In this document: positions 47,798 through 57,542 of the stretch, piece after piece
How the letters are laid out: every line of letters starts with the position of its first letter
Numbering within the stretch: position 1 is the stretch's first letter
Source: Nitrobacter hamburgensis X14
Lineage (GTDB): Bacteria; Pseudomonadota; Alphaproteobacteria; Rhizobiales; Xanthobacteraceae
Length of the DNA: 64,000 nucleotides
Direction: 5' to 3'
NCBI RefSeq assembly: GCF_000013885.1
Contig: NC_007964.1
Span: forward strand, 2,652,001-2,716,000
Position numbers and translations under genes: made by a program
Notes under the pieces: model-generated
Told to the model about the DNA's origin: nothing
What the model saw: only the letters and a program-made list of their open reading frames with translations
The model's database searches: none

Positions 47798-50149
47798 GTG
47801 AGCAAACTGCGCGACAAGCGTTTTCCAGACCGCGAGACCATCGTCGCCTTCATTCGCGCCCATCCGGGCCAAGCCGGAACACGCGAGATCGCCCGCGAGT
47901 TCGGCCTGAAGAATGCGGATCGCATCGCACTCAAGCAAATCCTGCGCGATCTCGCGGACGACGGCACGATCGTCAAACGAGGCCGCAAGCTGCAGCAGGC
48001 GGAAACGCTGCCGCCGACGCTGATGGCCGATATCACCGGACGCGATAGCGACGGCGAACTTCTCGCGACGCCCACCGAATGGGACGAGGAAGCAGGCCCC
48101 CCTCCAAAAATCCGCATCCATGTGCCGCGCCGCATCAAGCCCGGCACCGCGGCCGGCGTCGGCGACCGCGCGCTGCTGCGCATCGAAGCGATGGAGCCCG
48201 ACGAATCCGCACGCTTCCGTGCTCGCGTCATCAAGGTGATCGATCACACCCGCGCGCGTATCCTCGGCATTTATCGCGCCTTGCCTCAGGGCGGCGGCCG
48301 CCTGGTGCCGGTCGACAAGAAACAGGCCGGCCGCGAGTTGAACATCGCGAAAGCCGACAACGCCGGCGCGGAGGACGGTGATCTCGTCAGCGTCGAACTT
48401 GTGCGTACCCGCAGTTTCGGTCTTGCGTCGGGCAAGGTGAAGGAGCGGCTCGGCTCGCTCTCGACCGAAAAGGCCGTCAGCCTGATCGCGATCCACGCCC
48501 ATGACATTCCGCAGGCGTTTGCGCCGGCTGCCTTGCGTGAGGCCGAGGCTGCGAAGCCCGCGACCCTGCGGCACCGCGAAGACTGGCGCGCGTTGCCGCT
48601 CGTGACCATCGACCCGCCCGATGCCAAGGATCACGACGACGCGGTTCACGCCGCGCCAGACGACGATCCAAACAACAAGGACGGCGCCATTGTCACCGTC
48701 GCCATCGCCGACGTCGCCTATTACGTGCGGCCTGGATCGTCACTCGATCATGATGCGCTGACGCGCGGCAACTCGGTCTATTTCCCCGATCGTGTGGTCC
48801 CGATGCTGCCGGAGCGCATCTCCAACGATCTCTGCTCGCTGGTGCCCGGCGAAGCGCGCGGCGCCCTGGCCGTGCGCATGGTGATCGGTCCCGACGGCCG
48901 CAAGCGTTCGCATACGTTTCATCGCATCCTGATGCGCTCGGCGGCGAAGCTGAACTACGCGCAGGCGCAGGCCGCGATCGACGGCAACCCCGATGATGCC
49001 ACCGGCCCCCTGCTCGAACCGATCCTGAAACCGCTTTATGCGGCCTATACGCTGGTGAAGCGTGCGCGCGACGAGCGCGATCCGCTCGATCTCGAGCTGC
49101 CCGAGCGCAAGATTCTCCTGAAGACGGACGGCACGGTTGACCGCGTCGTCGTGCCGGAGCGTCTCGACGCTCACCGCCTGATCGAGGAGTTCATGATCCT
49201 CGCCAACGTCGCCGCCGCGGAGATGCTGGAGAAGAAGGGCCTGCCGCTGATCTATCGGGTCCATGACGAGCCGACGGTGGAGAAAGTCCACAACCTTCGG
49301 GAGTTCCTGAAAACGCTCGACATGTCCTTCGCCAAGAGCGGCGCGCTGAGGCCCGAGTTGTTCAATCGCGTCCTCGATCAGGTCAAGGGCTACGACTCCG
49401 AGTCGCTGGTGAACGAGGTGGTGCTGCGGTCGCAGGCGCAGGCTGAATATTCTGCGGAGAACTACGGCCACTTCGGCCTCAACCTGCGGCGCTACGCGCA
49501 TTTCACCTCTCCGATCAGGCGGTACGCGGACCTGATCGTGCACCGCGCCCTGATCCGGGCGCTCGGCCTTGGCGACGGCGCGCTGCCGGACGCCGAGACC
49601 CCCGAGACGCTGGCTGAAATCGCCGCGCAGATTTCCGTCACCGAACGCCGCGCCATGAAGGCGGAACGCGAGACCGCCGACCGCCTGATCGCGCATTTCC
49701 TCGCCGACCGCATCGGCAATATCTTCGAGGGCCGGATTTCGGGGGTGACCCGCGCGGGCCTGTTCGTAAAACTGACCGATACCGGCGCAGACGGGTTGAT
49801 CCCGATCCGGTCCCTGGGCACGGAATATTTCAACTACGACGAGGCCCGCCACGCGCTGGTCGGCTCGCGCAGCGGTTCCATGCACAAGCTTGGTGACGTG
49901 GTCGAGGTTCGTCTGGTAGAAGCTTTACCCTTGGCTGGCGCCCTGCGTTTCGAACTCCTATCTGGGGGACATGCCGGGCCACGCGATCACCGCGCGCGCG
50001 GCGGCCGGAACACGAAGGGGCAGCGCGGTCCGCAGGACACGCGGCATCCCGGCGTCCATTCAAAGGCCCATCCGGGCCGCAAACCGCGCAAGGCATCGCG
50101 CAAGCCGGGCAAGAGCAAGGCCGGCAAACCGAAGAAGGGCAAATCATGA
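47798..50149 (+). CDS. rnr: Ribonuclease R
   Basis: A 783-residue RNase II-family 3'-5' exoribonuclease degrading structured RNA. An N-terminal helix-turn-helix-like segment (GTREIAREFGLKNADRIALK) precedes the cold-shock domains. The RNB catalytic block is VTIDPPDAKDHDDAVHA (metal aspartates), then HFTSPIRRYADLIVHRALIR. An S1 domain (GRISGVTRAGLFVKLTDTGA) and a Lys/Gly-rich tail follow. The GTG at 47798 is preferred, two bases after the topA stop; a GTG at 47777 lies inside topA. It overlaps the DUF983 start (ATGA). Confidence 0.95.
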   Translation: MSKLRDKRFPDRETIVAFIRAHPGQAGTREIAREFGLKNADRIALKQILRDLADDGTIVKRGRKLQQAETLPPTLMADITGRDSDGELLATPTEWDEEAGPPPKIRIHVPRRIKPGTAAGVGDRALLRIEAMEPDESARFRARVIKVIDHTRARILGIYRALPQGGGRLVPVDKKQAGRELNIAKADNAGAEDGDLVSVELVRTRSFGLASGKVKERLGSLSTEKAVSLIAIHAHDIPQAFAPAALREAEAAKPATLRHREDWRALPLVTIDPPDAKDHDDAVHAAPDDDPNNKDGAIVTVAIADVAYYVRPGSSLDHDALTRGNSVYFPDRVVPMLPERISNDLCSLVPGEARGALAVRMVIGPDGRKRSHTFHRILMRSAAKLNYAQAQAAIDGNPDDATGPLLEPILKPLYAAYTLVKRARDERDPLDLELPERKILLKTDGTVDRVVVPERLDAHRLIEEFMILANVAAAEMLEKKGLPLIYRVHDEPTVEKVHNLREFLKTLDMSFAKSGALRPELFNRVLDQVKGYDSESLVNEVVLRSQAQAEYSAENYGHFGLNLRRYAHFTSPIRRYADLIVHRALIRALGLGDGALPDAETPETLAEIAAQISVTERRAMKAERETADRLIAHFLADRIGNIFEGRISGVTRAGLFVKLTDTGADGLIPIRSLGTEYFNYDEARHALVGSRSGSMHKLGDVVEVRLVEALPLAGALRFELLSGGHAGPRDHRARGGRNTKGQRGPQDTRHPGVHSKAHPGRKPRKASRKPGKSKAGKPKKGKS

Positions 50150-50586
50150 CGGCGCCTCCTCCCAACACCGCGAGCACAGCCGCCACAATCTGGACCCCGG
50201 AAGGCGAGAAGCGCCACCTCTGGGCCGCGATGAAGAGAGGCTTTTTCGGCCGCTGCCCGAAATGCGGCAAAGGCAAGCTCTTTCGCGCCTTTCTGAAGAC
50301 CGCCGACAACTGTTCGGAATGCGGGCTCGATTTTTCCCCGCACCGCGCCGACGACCTGCCCGCCTATCTCGTTATCGTCGTCGTCGGCCACATCGTGATA
50401 CCGCTGGCGCTGCTGATCGAGAAAGGGTTTTCGCCACCGCTCGTCGTTCAGTGGGCAATTTATCTGCCGACGACGCTGGTATTGGCGCTATGGCTGATTC
50501 AGCCGATCAAGGGCGGGGTGGTCGGCCTCCAATGGGCCCTTCGTATGCACGGTTTCGACGAGAATTTTGTCGAAGATCAAATCTGA
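50146..50586 (+). CDS. DUF983 family membrane protein
   Basis: A 146-residue protein. The N-terminal zinc-ribbon-like part (GFFGRCPKCGKGKLFRAFLK, NCSECGLDFSPHRADDLPAY) is followed by two membrane helices (YLVIVVVGHIVIPLALLIEK and IYLPTTLVLALWLIQPIKGG). DUF983 proteins are widespread in alphaproteobacteria, function unknown. The start overlaps the rnr stop and the NUDIX gene follows, so topA-rnr-DUF983-NUDIX forms one operon. Confidence 0.9.
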   Translation: MTAPPPNTASTAATIWTPEGEKRHLWAAMKRGFFGRCPKCGKGKLFRAFLKTADNCSECGLDFSPHRADDLPAYLVIVVVGHIVIPLALLIEKGFSPPLVVQWAIYLPTTLVLALWLIQPIKGGVVGLQWALRMHGFDENFVEDQI

Positions 50587-50629
50587 TCCGGCTCCTCGGC
50601 CCGGTGATCCGAGTTGCGCGGTTAGCGCG

Positions 50630-51370
50630 ATGAGCGAGACGGCGCATCACGCCCCGCAACAGGCCAGCCGTCACCCTTATCGCCGACCGAAGGATGCCGC
50701 CGCGCTGATCCTGATCGACCGCAGCGCGGCCACGCCAAGGGTGCTGCTCGGCAAGCGCCATGACAAGGTGGTCTTCATGCCGGGTAAGTTCGTCTTTCCC
50801 GGCGGCAGCGTCGAAACGACCGACAATAAAGTGCCTGTCGCTGCGCCGATCCCGAAAGAACTCGAGGCCAACCTGCTCAAGGGCAGCCCGAAGACCCATT
50901 CGTCCCGCGCCCGCTCGCTTGCGCTCGCCGCGATCCGCGAGGCCTGCGAGGAAACCGGACTTTGCCTCGGACGCAAGCCCGAGGGCGCCGTCGCAAAGCT
51001 GACCGGGGCCTGGCAACCGTTCAGCGATGCCGGATTGCTGCCAGACCCCTCTAGCCTTCACTTGATCGCACGCGCCATCACCCCGCCCGGCTATGTGCGG
51101 CGGTTCGACACCCGCTTCTTCAGCGCGGATGCATCCGCGATCGCCCACCGCGTCGATGGCGTGATCCACCCCGACGCCGAACTGGTCGAACTGGCCTGGA
51201 TCGAGATGGACGCAAAGCCTCTCGCCGACCTTCATCCCATCACCAGGAGCGTGCTCGGCGAACTCGAAAAACGTCTCGCCGCCGGTCCGCTGCGTCACGA
51301 TGCCGACCTGCCGTTCTTCCGTTTCTACGGCGGCAAGATGCACAGGGATGTTTTTCCGGGCGTAGCTTAA
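50630..51370 (+). CDS. NUDIX hydrolase
   Basis: A 246-residue NUDIX protein. The Nudix region is split: GGSVETTD marks the start of the box and REACEETGLCLG its end, with about 40 residues inserted between them (KELEANLLKGSPKTHSSRAR). Such long insertions occur in NUDT19-like proteins, some acting on CoA or nucleotide-diphosphate derivatives. The substrate is unknown. The start at 50630 is the ATG after the end of DUF983; a TTG at 50567 would overlap it. Confidence 0.88.
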   Translation: MSETAHHAPQQASRHPYRRPKDAAALILIDRSAATPRVLLGKRHDKVVFMPGKFVFPGGSVETTDNKVPVAAPIPKELEANLLKGSPKTHSSRARSLALAAIREACEETGLCLGRKPEGAVAKLTGAWQPFSDAGLLPDPSSLHLIARAITPPGYVRRFDTRFFSADASAIAHRVDGVIHPDAELVELAWIEMDAKPLADLHPITRSVLGELEKRLAAGPLRHDADLPFFRFYGGKMHRDVFPGVA

Positions 51371-51545
51371 GCGTCATTGCGGGAATGCGTGGCCCGGAAG
51401 CCGGCTCTTTGCGGGAAATGGGTCGATTTCAAGCTTTCAACAGCCTCGAAATCCTTGACTTCGGGCATTTCGCAGCTAGTTTGCCGGCCAACGCGGGCCT
51501 GATGCTGGGCCAGCTTTCCGATTCCCGACATCAGAGGGTTTGCAC

Positions 51546-51713
51546 ATGGCCAAGGCGGTCACCATCAAGGTCAAGCTGGTTTCCAGCGCCGACACCGGCT
51601 TCTATTACGTCGCCAAGAAGAATTCGCGCACCATGACCGACAAGATGGTCAAGAAAAAATACGACCCGGTGGCGCGCAAGCACGTCGAATTCCGCGAAGC
51701 GAAGATCAAGTAA
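51546..51713 (+). CDS. rpmG: 50S ribosomal protein bL33
   Basis: A 55-residue bL33 starting MAKAVTIKVKLVSSADTGFY and ending VEFREAKIK. It matches the family length and core (YYVAKKNSRTMTDKMVKKKY). It is of the cysteine-free type, so it binds no zinc. It has its own 175-bp leader after the NUDIX gene. A terminator-like hairpin at 51801-51832 follows. Confidence 0.96.
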   Translation: MAKAVTIKVKLVSSADTGFYYVAKKNSRTMTDKMVKKKYDPVARKHVEFREAKIK

Positions 51714-51736
51714 GATCGCTGCGATCGACGGTGAAT

Positions 51737-51775
51737 TAGAGCGTTTCCCGGTGAAGTGGAAACCGGATCACCGCA
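51737..51775. repeat. Short dispersed-repeat copy (TAGAGCG type)
   Basis: TTAGAGCGTTTCCCGGTGAA followed by GTGGAAACCGGATCACC: the short variant of the dispersed repeat seen at 35762, here after rpmG. Confidence 0.55.
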
Positions 51776-51800
51776 AGGAAATGCGACTACTCAATAGCTT

Positions 51801-51832
51801 AGCGCGGGATCTTCGGATCTCGCTTTTATTTT
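51801..51832 (+). terminator. Intrinsic terminator after rpmG
   Basis: GCGCGGGATC-TTCG-GATCTCGC followed by TTTTATTTTG: a stem with a UUCG tetraloop and a T-rich end, read rightward. It lies nine bases before the stop of the convergent pleD gene. Confidence 0.75.
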
Positions 51833-51841
51833 GACCAAGGA

Positions 51842-53215
51842 TCATGCCGCCTGCGCCACGACTCGGTTTCGGCCGTCGTGCTTGGCGCGGTAGAGCGCGA
51901 TATCCGCACGCTTGAGAACGTCGGCGACCGGTTCCCCCTTCCGCTCCAGGATCGACAGTCCGATCGAGATGGTCACATCGATCCGCTTCGCACCCTTGTG
52001 AACCGCGAACGGTTCGCCTGCGATCGAGCGGCGCAGCCGTTCGGCCACCATGCCGGCGACGTGCAAATTGGTCTCCGGCATCACGATCACGAACTCCTCC
52101 CCGCCGTAGCGGCAGGCGAGATCGATGCCGCGGATGGATTTGCGGATTCGCACGGCGAATTCGCGCAGCACATCGTCGCCGGCATCGTGGCCATAGCCGT
52201 CATTGATCGACTTGAAGAAGTCGATATCGAGCATCATCAGGGCCAGCGGCTTGCCGCGCAGCGAGGCCTGCTCGGCCAGCGTAACGAGATGACTTTCCAT
52301 GTAGCGGCGGTTGTGCAACCCGGTCAGCCCGTCGGTGACAGCCATTTCGATCGAGTTCTGCACGTTGTCGCGCAGGTGGTCGGTGTAACGGCGGCGGCGG
52401 ATTTGCGTGCGGGAACGGGCAAGCAACTCGTTCTTGTCGACCGGTCGCAGCAGATAATCGTTGACGCCGATTTCGAGACCACGCAGCAATCGCGTATTGC
52501 TGTTGGCATCGGCGATGGCAAGGATCGGAACGTGCCGTGTACGCTCCAGCGAGCGCGCCTGGCTGCACAAGCGCAGGCCGTCGAAATTCTCCAGTCCGAG
52601 TGACACAATGAGAAGATCGTAACTGTTTTCGGCGGCATGAAACAGCGCCTCGGACGGATCGGTTTCGACATCGACGGTGTGTTCGGCGCTCAGCACCGAC
52701 GCCAGCCGCTCATACGACGAGGCACGATCGTCGACCAGCAGGATGCGCCCACCCTTCCCGGTGTCGGCAACCGCATCGCGCTCCGGCGCCTGCACGCCGA
52801 TTTCGAGCGAGGTGACGGCGCGCAGGCGCAGCTCGTCGGTCATCATCTTCAGACGCGTCAGCGAGCGGACCCGCGCGATCAGCACCACGTCCGAGACCGG
52901 TTTGGTCAGGAAGTCGTCGGCGCCGGCCTCGAGCCCGCGCACGCGGTCGGACGGACTGTCCAGCGCCGTCACCATCACCACGGGGATGAAATGGGTTGCC
53001 GGGTTGGCCTTCAGCCGGCGGCAGACCTCAAAACCGTCCATGTCCGGCATCATGATATCGAGCAGGACGATGTCGCACTTGGCACGCGCGCAGATCTCCA
53101 GCGCCTGCGCGCCGTTGGACGCGGTCATGACGTCGAAATACTCCGCCGACAATCGTGCTTCCAGCAGCTTGACGTTGGCGGGGATATCATCGACGACCAG
53201 AACACGCGCAGACAC
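51842..53215 (-). CDS. pleD: PleD-type diguanylate cyclase response regulator
   Basis: A 457-residue REC-REC-GGDEF protein making cyclic di-GMP. REC1 carries the phospho-acceptor in VLLDIMMPDMDGFE. REC2 is degenerate (LLIVSLGLENFDG, Ser in place of the acceptor Asp), as known for PleD. The cyclase domain has GGEEF preceded by an I-site RxxD (RGIDLACRYGGEEF), for product inhibition. In Caulobacter PleD controls the motile-to-sessile polar switch. divK sits 10 bp upstream in the same direction, the normal pair. Confidence 0.95.
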   Translation of the reverse strand: MSARVLVVDDIPANVKLLEARLSAEYFDVMTASNGAQALEICARAKCDIVLLDIMMPDMDGFEVCRRLKANPATHFIPVVMVTALDSPSDRVRGLEAGADDFLTKPVSDVVLIARVRSLTRLKMMTDELRLRAVTSLEIGVQAPERDAVADTGKGGRILLVDDRASSYERLASVLSAEHTVDVETDPSEALFHAAENSYDLLIVSLGLENFDGLRLCSQARSLERTRHVPILAIADANSNTRLLRGLEIGVNDYLLRPVDKNELLARSRTQIRRRRYTDHLRDNVQNSIEMAVTDGLTGLHNRRYMESHLVTLAEQASLRGKPLALMMLDIDFFKSINDGYGHDAGDDVLREFAVRIRKSIRGIDLACRYGGEEFVIVMPETNLHVAGMVAERLRRSIAGEPFAVHKGAKRIDVTISIGLSILERKGEPVADVLKRADIALYRAKHDGRNRVVAQAA

Positions 53216-53225
53216 CGCTGTCTCC

Positions 53226-53591
53226 TCAACCCACGAACCGACGGACGGTCTCGATGAACTTGCCGACGGAAATCGGCTTCGACAGATAAGCCTCGCAACC
53301 GCCCTCGCGGATACGCTCTTCGTCGCCCTTCATCGCGAATGCCGTCACCGCGACCACGGGAATCGCGCGCAGCTCGGGGTCGTCCTTGATCCAGCGCGTG
53401 ACATCGAGGCCGGACACCTGCGGCAACTGAATATCCATGAGAACGAGATCGGGGCGAAGCTTGCGGACCAGATCGAGCGCCTCGAAGCCGTTGCTGGTCC
53501 CCGACGTCTGATATCCATGAGCCTCCAACAGATCGCGGAAGAGCTTCATGTTGAGCTCGTTGTCTTCTACGATCAGGACCGTCTTGGCCAC
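53226..53591 (-). CDS. divK: Single-domain response regulator DivK
   Basis: A 121-residue stand-alone receiver domain. Acidic pocket LIVEDNELNMKLFRDLLEAH, phospho-acceptor Asp in LVLMDIQLPQVSGLDV, switch Thr in VVAVTAFAMKGDEER and Lys in YLSKPISVGKF are present. DivK with DivJ/PleC controls CtrA activity and cell-cycle polarity in alphaproteobacteria. It precedes pleD in one operon. Confidence 0.95.
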   Translation of the reverse strand: MAKTVLIVEDNELNMKLFRDLLEAHGYQTSGTSNGFEALDLVRKLRPDLVLMDIQLPQVSGLDVTRWIKDDPELRAIPVVAVTAFAMKGDEERIREGGCEAYLSKPISVGKFIETVRRFVG

Positions 53592-53822
53592 CCTGGCCTC
53601 CAGTCGACGCTGCGCTCACCTTGGTGAGCGAAACATACACAAGCATCACAAAACTTATCCGCAAACTGGATTTAGATTTGCACCAGAACTCGCTCCAAAG
53701 CCGTTAAGGCACAGTACGATCTTTATGCGAGCGGATTAGCACTTGCTTGAACACGTTTCAGGGACTCGGGCATGATGGTTCCAGACTAGAAGCGATAGGT
53801 TACGGAAAGGCAAACAGCCACA

Positions 53823-54122
53823 ATGACAAAGCGTGTGCATAACCCGCGCGAAGTAGCTGAGATCGTGGCCATTCAGGCACTTTCCTTTGTCGCGGGCGAC
53901 GGCGAACGGCTGGGCCGGTTTCTGGCCGAAACCGGAATTGGTCCGGAGACCCTGCGCGCCTCCGCCTCCGATCCTCACTTCCTTGCCGGCGTGCTCGACT
54001 TCGTGCTGCGCGACGACGCAACCGTGAAAGCTTTCTCAGAATCCTCGGGACACCATCCCACCACGATCGCCGCCGCGCGGGAGGCGCTCGGCGATCCCCA
54101 TTGGGAACGCGAGGTTCCGTGA
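53823..54122 (+). CDS. DUF3572 family protein
   Basis: A 99-residue helical protein of the DUF3572 type (VAEIVAIQALSFVAGDGERL, FLAETGIGPETLRASASDPH, FLAGVLDFVLRDDATVKAFS). It is conserved in Rhizobiales, often beside dinB; function unknown. Its stop overlaps the dinB GTG (GTGA), so both are translated together. Confidence 0.88.
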   Translation: MTKRVHNPREVAEIVAIQALSFVAGDGERLGRFLAETGIGPETLRASASDPHFLAGVLDFVLRDDATVKAFSESSGHHPTTIAAAREALGDPHWEREVP

Positions 54123-55408
54123 CTGAGGGGCCGCCAGGCGATCCATTGTGCATTTGCCGGGATTGTTTCGGCGATCCCGACTTTGCGGCGGTTCGTTGCA
54201 GCACATGCGGCTCTCCCCGGCTCGTGCGCCACCGCACACTGCCCACGCTGACCCTCGCTCATATCGATTGCGACGCATTCTACGCCACCGTCGAGAAACG
54301 CGACAATCCTGCGCTTGCGGACAAACCCGTCATCATCGGCGGCGGCAGACGTGGCGTGGTATCGGCCGCCTGCTATATCGCCCGGACCTACGGCGTGCAT
54401 TCGGCCATGCCGATGTTCAAGGCGCTCGCGCTCTGCCCCTCCGCCGCGGTCATTGCGCCGGACATGACGAAATATGTCCGGGTCGGCCGCGAGGTGCGTC
54501 ACGCCATGCAGGCGCTGACGCCGCTGGTGGAACCGCTGTCGATCGACGAGGCCTTCCTTGACCTCGGCGGCACCCAGCGTGTCCATGGCATGATTCCGGC
54601 CAAAGTGCTGGCAAAGTTCGCGGCCGACGTCGAGCGCACCATCGGCATCACGGTGTCGGTCGGGCTGTCCTGCAACAAGTTCCTCGCGAAGATTGCCTCG
54701 GACCTCGACAAGCCGCGCGGATTCGCGGCGCTCGATCCGGACGAGGCGCGCATCATGCTCGCGGACAAGCCGGTCGGCTTCATTTTCGGCGTCGGCCCGG
54801 CCACCCAGGAGCGACTGTCGCAGCACGGCTTTCGGACCATCGGCGATTTGCAGCGCGCCGACGAAATCGAATTGATGAAACAATTTGCGGCCGAGGGCCG
54901 CCGATTGTGGCGGCTGGCGCGCGGCATCGACGACCGGCGGGTGATCGCGGACCGTGGCGCCAGGACCATCTCCAGCGAGACGACGTTCGAGTCCGACGTC
55001 CGCGACTTCGCCACGCTCGAACGCATCCTCTGGCGGCTATCGGAGAAGGTATCGTCGCGGCTGAAGACAGGCGGACTGGCGGGATCGACGATCACGCTGA
55101 AACTGAAGACCGCCGATTTCCGGCAACGGACCCGTTCGCAATCAATCTCCGTTCCGACCCAGCTCGCGTCGAAGATTTTCGCAACCTCCCGCGAAATGCT
55201 GGCGAAGGAAATCGACGGCACCGCCTTCCGGCTGATGGGAACAGGCGTCAGTGCCTTGCGGCCAGGGTCGCAGGCTGACGACACCGATATGCTGGACCGC
55301 CGCTCGGCTCATGCCGAGCGAGCGATGGACGATCTGCGCAAGAAGTTCGGGAGCGCGGCGGTCATCAGGGGCATAGCCTATGACGGGCCCGAGAAACAAC
55401 GTCAGTAA
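54119..55408 (+). CDS. dinB: DNA polymerase IV (Y family) with N-terminal zinc-finger-like extension
   Basis: A 429-residue translesion polymerase. An N-terminal four-cysteine motif (CICRDCF, then CSTCGSPRL) precedes the normal start (LTLAHIDCDAFYATVEKRDN). Catalytic acidic residues are in HIDCDAF and PLSIDEAFLDL. Palm, thumb (KFLAKIASDLDKPRGFAALD) and little-finger regions follow. The cysteine leader is a common feature of alphaproteobacterial DinB. The GTG at 54119 overlaps the DUF3572 stop. The DinB call is secure. Confidence 0.95.
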   Translation: MTEGPPGDPLCICRDCFGDPDFAAVRCSTCGSPRLVRHRTLPTLTLAHIDCDAFYATVEKRDNPALADKPVIIGGGRRGVVSAACYIARTYGVHSAMPMFKALALCPSAAVIAPDMTKYVRVGREVRHAMQALTPLVEPLSIDEAFLDLGGTQRVHGMIPAKVLAKFAADVERTIGITVSVGLSCNKFLAKIASDLDKPRGFAALDPDEARIMLADKPVGFIFGVGPATQERLSQHGFRTIGDLQRADEIELMKQFAAEGRRLWRLARGIDDRRVIADRGARTISSETTFESDVRDFATLERILWRLSEKVSSRLKTGGLAGSTITLKLKTADFRQRTRSQSISVPTQLASKIFATSREMLAKEIDGTAFRLMGTGVSALRPGSQADDTDMLDRRSAHAERAMDDLRKKFGSAAVIRGIAYDGPEKQRQ

Positions 55409-55447
55409 AAACGGCCAAGCCGTTCGTAGGATTACCTTATAGGGGCG

Positions 55448-56338
55448 TCATCGTTTGCAGGGCTTGGCGTTCTTGACGTCGCTGACGTCGAATTTTCCCA
55501 GCGTCCCGGAAATCACGAAGTCGTTGTAGTCGAGCACCAGCGCCCGCGACACACCATCCTCGAACAGTTCGAACGACATGGCGTAGACCGGGGTCTGCTC
55601 GCCACTGTTGGCCGGGGCGTCACGATCGTAGTAGCTGACGGTGACGGGCCATCGCGTCAGCGTCTTCATCTGACCGTTGGTGGTCGATGGATCCGGAGAC
55701 GCCCCCGGCGTATCGCCGGGAATAGGTTTGCCGATAACCGAAAGCGTGTTGTAGACTTTCTCTCCGTTGTCGGAGCCGTCATAAACGGTCAACTGGAGCA
55801 GCGATTTGCCTGCTTTCGCCGCCGCGATGATGCGCTGGATCTGTTCGGTCGGAAACACCACCTTGCCGTCGAGCGTGAACGTCTTGGCGACCGGTTGTTT
55901 GAGCTTCACCGTGATCTTGTCACCGGTCCGCTCGGCGATGCCGTCAACCTCGCTCTGATCGCTGTCGTCCATGCGGGTGGCGATCTTGAAACGGTAGCTC
56001 CTGCCCTCCGCATCCTCCCAGCTCGTGGATTGCAGATCGCTCAGCGTGGTCTTGCCTTCCCCGCTATTCATTTCCGAGACTTGCCTGAAGTCCGACGTGT
56101 AACCCTCGCAGGCATTTCCGGAAAACTTGTAAAGGATTCGCCCGCGGGTACTGTCGAGCGACGTGCTGCCGCGCGATTTCAGGAGGCTCAGATCGTACAG
56201 CGCCTGATGGGAGAGAAACGGAACAACGGCCGCGGCGTGCGCGGCGCTACCGGGTGGCGGCAGGCCCGCCGCTGCTACGGCCAGCGTCAGAAACCCGGGC
56301 CAAAATCGCAAGGCTGAAAAATGGAAATGGTCGCGCAT
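55448..56338 (-). CDS. eipB: EipB-type envelope integrity protein (DUF1849)
   Basis: A 296-residue periplasmic protein of the DUF1849/EipB family. The leader (FWPGFLTLAVAAAGLPPPGS) is a signal peptide. The mature part has LSHQALYDLSLLKSRGSTSL, RILYKFSGNACEGYTSDFRQ and a late cysteine in DVKNAKPCKR; the two cysteines form a disulphide in Brucella EipB. EipB is a beta-spiral protein needed for cell-envelope integrity. An IS630 element begins only 58 bp upstream of the ATG, so its own promoter may be displaced. Confidence 0.88.
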   Translation of the reverse strand: MRDHFHFSALRFWPGFLTLAVAAAGLPPPGSAAHAAAVVPFLSHQALYDLSLLKSRGSTSLDSTRGRILYKFSGNACEGYTSDFRQVSEMNSGEGKTTLSDLQSTSWEDAEGRSYRFKIATRMDDSDQSEVDGIAERTGDKITVKLKQPVAKTFTLDGKVVFPTEQIQRIIAAAKAGKSLLQLTVYDGSDNGEKVYNTLSVIGKPIPGDTPGASPDPSTTNGQMKTLTRWPVTVSYYDRDAPANSGEQTPVYAMSFELFEDGVSRALVLDYNDFVISGTLGKFDVSDVKNAKPCKR

Positions 56339-56396
56339 ATCGTCTCTCGATGTGACCGAATCCGAGCATAGTCACTGCCCTATTGCGCCACAACTA

Positions 56397-57542
56397 GTGG
56401 ATCGCGTCTGACATTTGAATCCGGGATGGGATTCCCATCTGACTGGATGCATGCGAGTCTGGCGCATGCGAACCGGAATTTTCATCACCCTTAAGCCTGC
56501 CGACCGCCGCCATCTGAAGGCGCTGGCGCGGAATCGCAACACCCCACACAAGCATGTTTGGCGGGCCGAGATCGTACTGTTGAGCGCGGACGGTTTCGGC
56601 ACCCATGAGATCATGCGCCGGACCGGCAAGTCGAAGACCTGTGTGTGGCGCTGGCAGGAACGCTTCATGGTGGCGGGTTATGACGGCCTCCTGCACGATA
56701 AGACACGCCCCTCGCGCATTCCGCCGCTGGGGTCGGGCATCGCTGAACGCGTCGTGGCGCTCACCCGGACCGAGCCGCCAGCAGAGGCGACCCACTGGAC
56801 CTCGGCCATGATGGCGAAGGTCGTCGATATCAGCGCGAGTTCCGTTCAACGCATCTGGCGCGCCCATGGGCTGCAGCCGCACCGGGTGAAACAGTTCAAG
56901 CTCTCCACTGACCCGCGCTTCGTCGACAAATTGCGCGATGTCGTCGGCCTCTATGTCGATCCGCCCGCCCATGCCGTCGTTCTCTCGGTCGATGAAAAAA
57001 GCCAAATCCAGGCGCTCGACCGCACCCAGCCCGGCTTGCCAATAAAGAAGGGTCGCGCCGGGACGATGACCCACGACTACAAGCGTCATGGCACGACGAC
57101 ACTGTTTGCGGCCCTCAACGTCCTCGACGGCACCGTCATTGGCCGCAATATGCAGCGCCATCGGCACCAGGAGTTCATCCGCTTCCTCAACGCCGTCGAA
57201 GCGCAGGTGCCGCCGCGAAAGCAAATCCACGCTATCGTCGACAACTATGCAACCCACAAGCACCCGAAAGTGCGCCAGTGGTTGGCCCGGCATCCCCGCT
57301 GGGCCTTCCACTTCACGCCCACATCAGCATCCTGGCTCAACGCCGTCGAGGGCTTCTTCGCCAAACTCACAAAACGACGACTGAAACGCGGCATCTTCCG
57401 ATCGGTCGTCGACCTGCAGGCTGCAATCAATCGCTTCGTAATCGAACATAACGCCGAACCGAAGCCCTTCACATGGACTGCCGATCCCAACAAAATTATC
57501 CGAGCCGTCAGACGCGGGCACCAAGTGTTAGATTCCATCCAC
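56397..57542 (+). mobile_element. IS630-family insertion sequence
   Basis: A 1,146-bp element with imperfect terminal inverted repeats (left GTGGATCGCGTCTGACATTT; right, reverse complement, GTGGATGGAATCTAACACTT) flanked by TA on both sides (56395-56396 and 57543-57544), the target of IS630/Tc1-type elements. It carries one intact transposase whose stop TAG includes the right-hand TA. It lies between divergent eipB and the RidA-like gene. Confidence 0.9.

Noticed and set aside
46339..48234. A 631-codon minus-strand frame opposite topA/rnr
   Set aside because: It crosses two well-identified genes on the other strand and has low-complexity composition with no recognisable domain.
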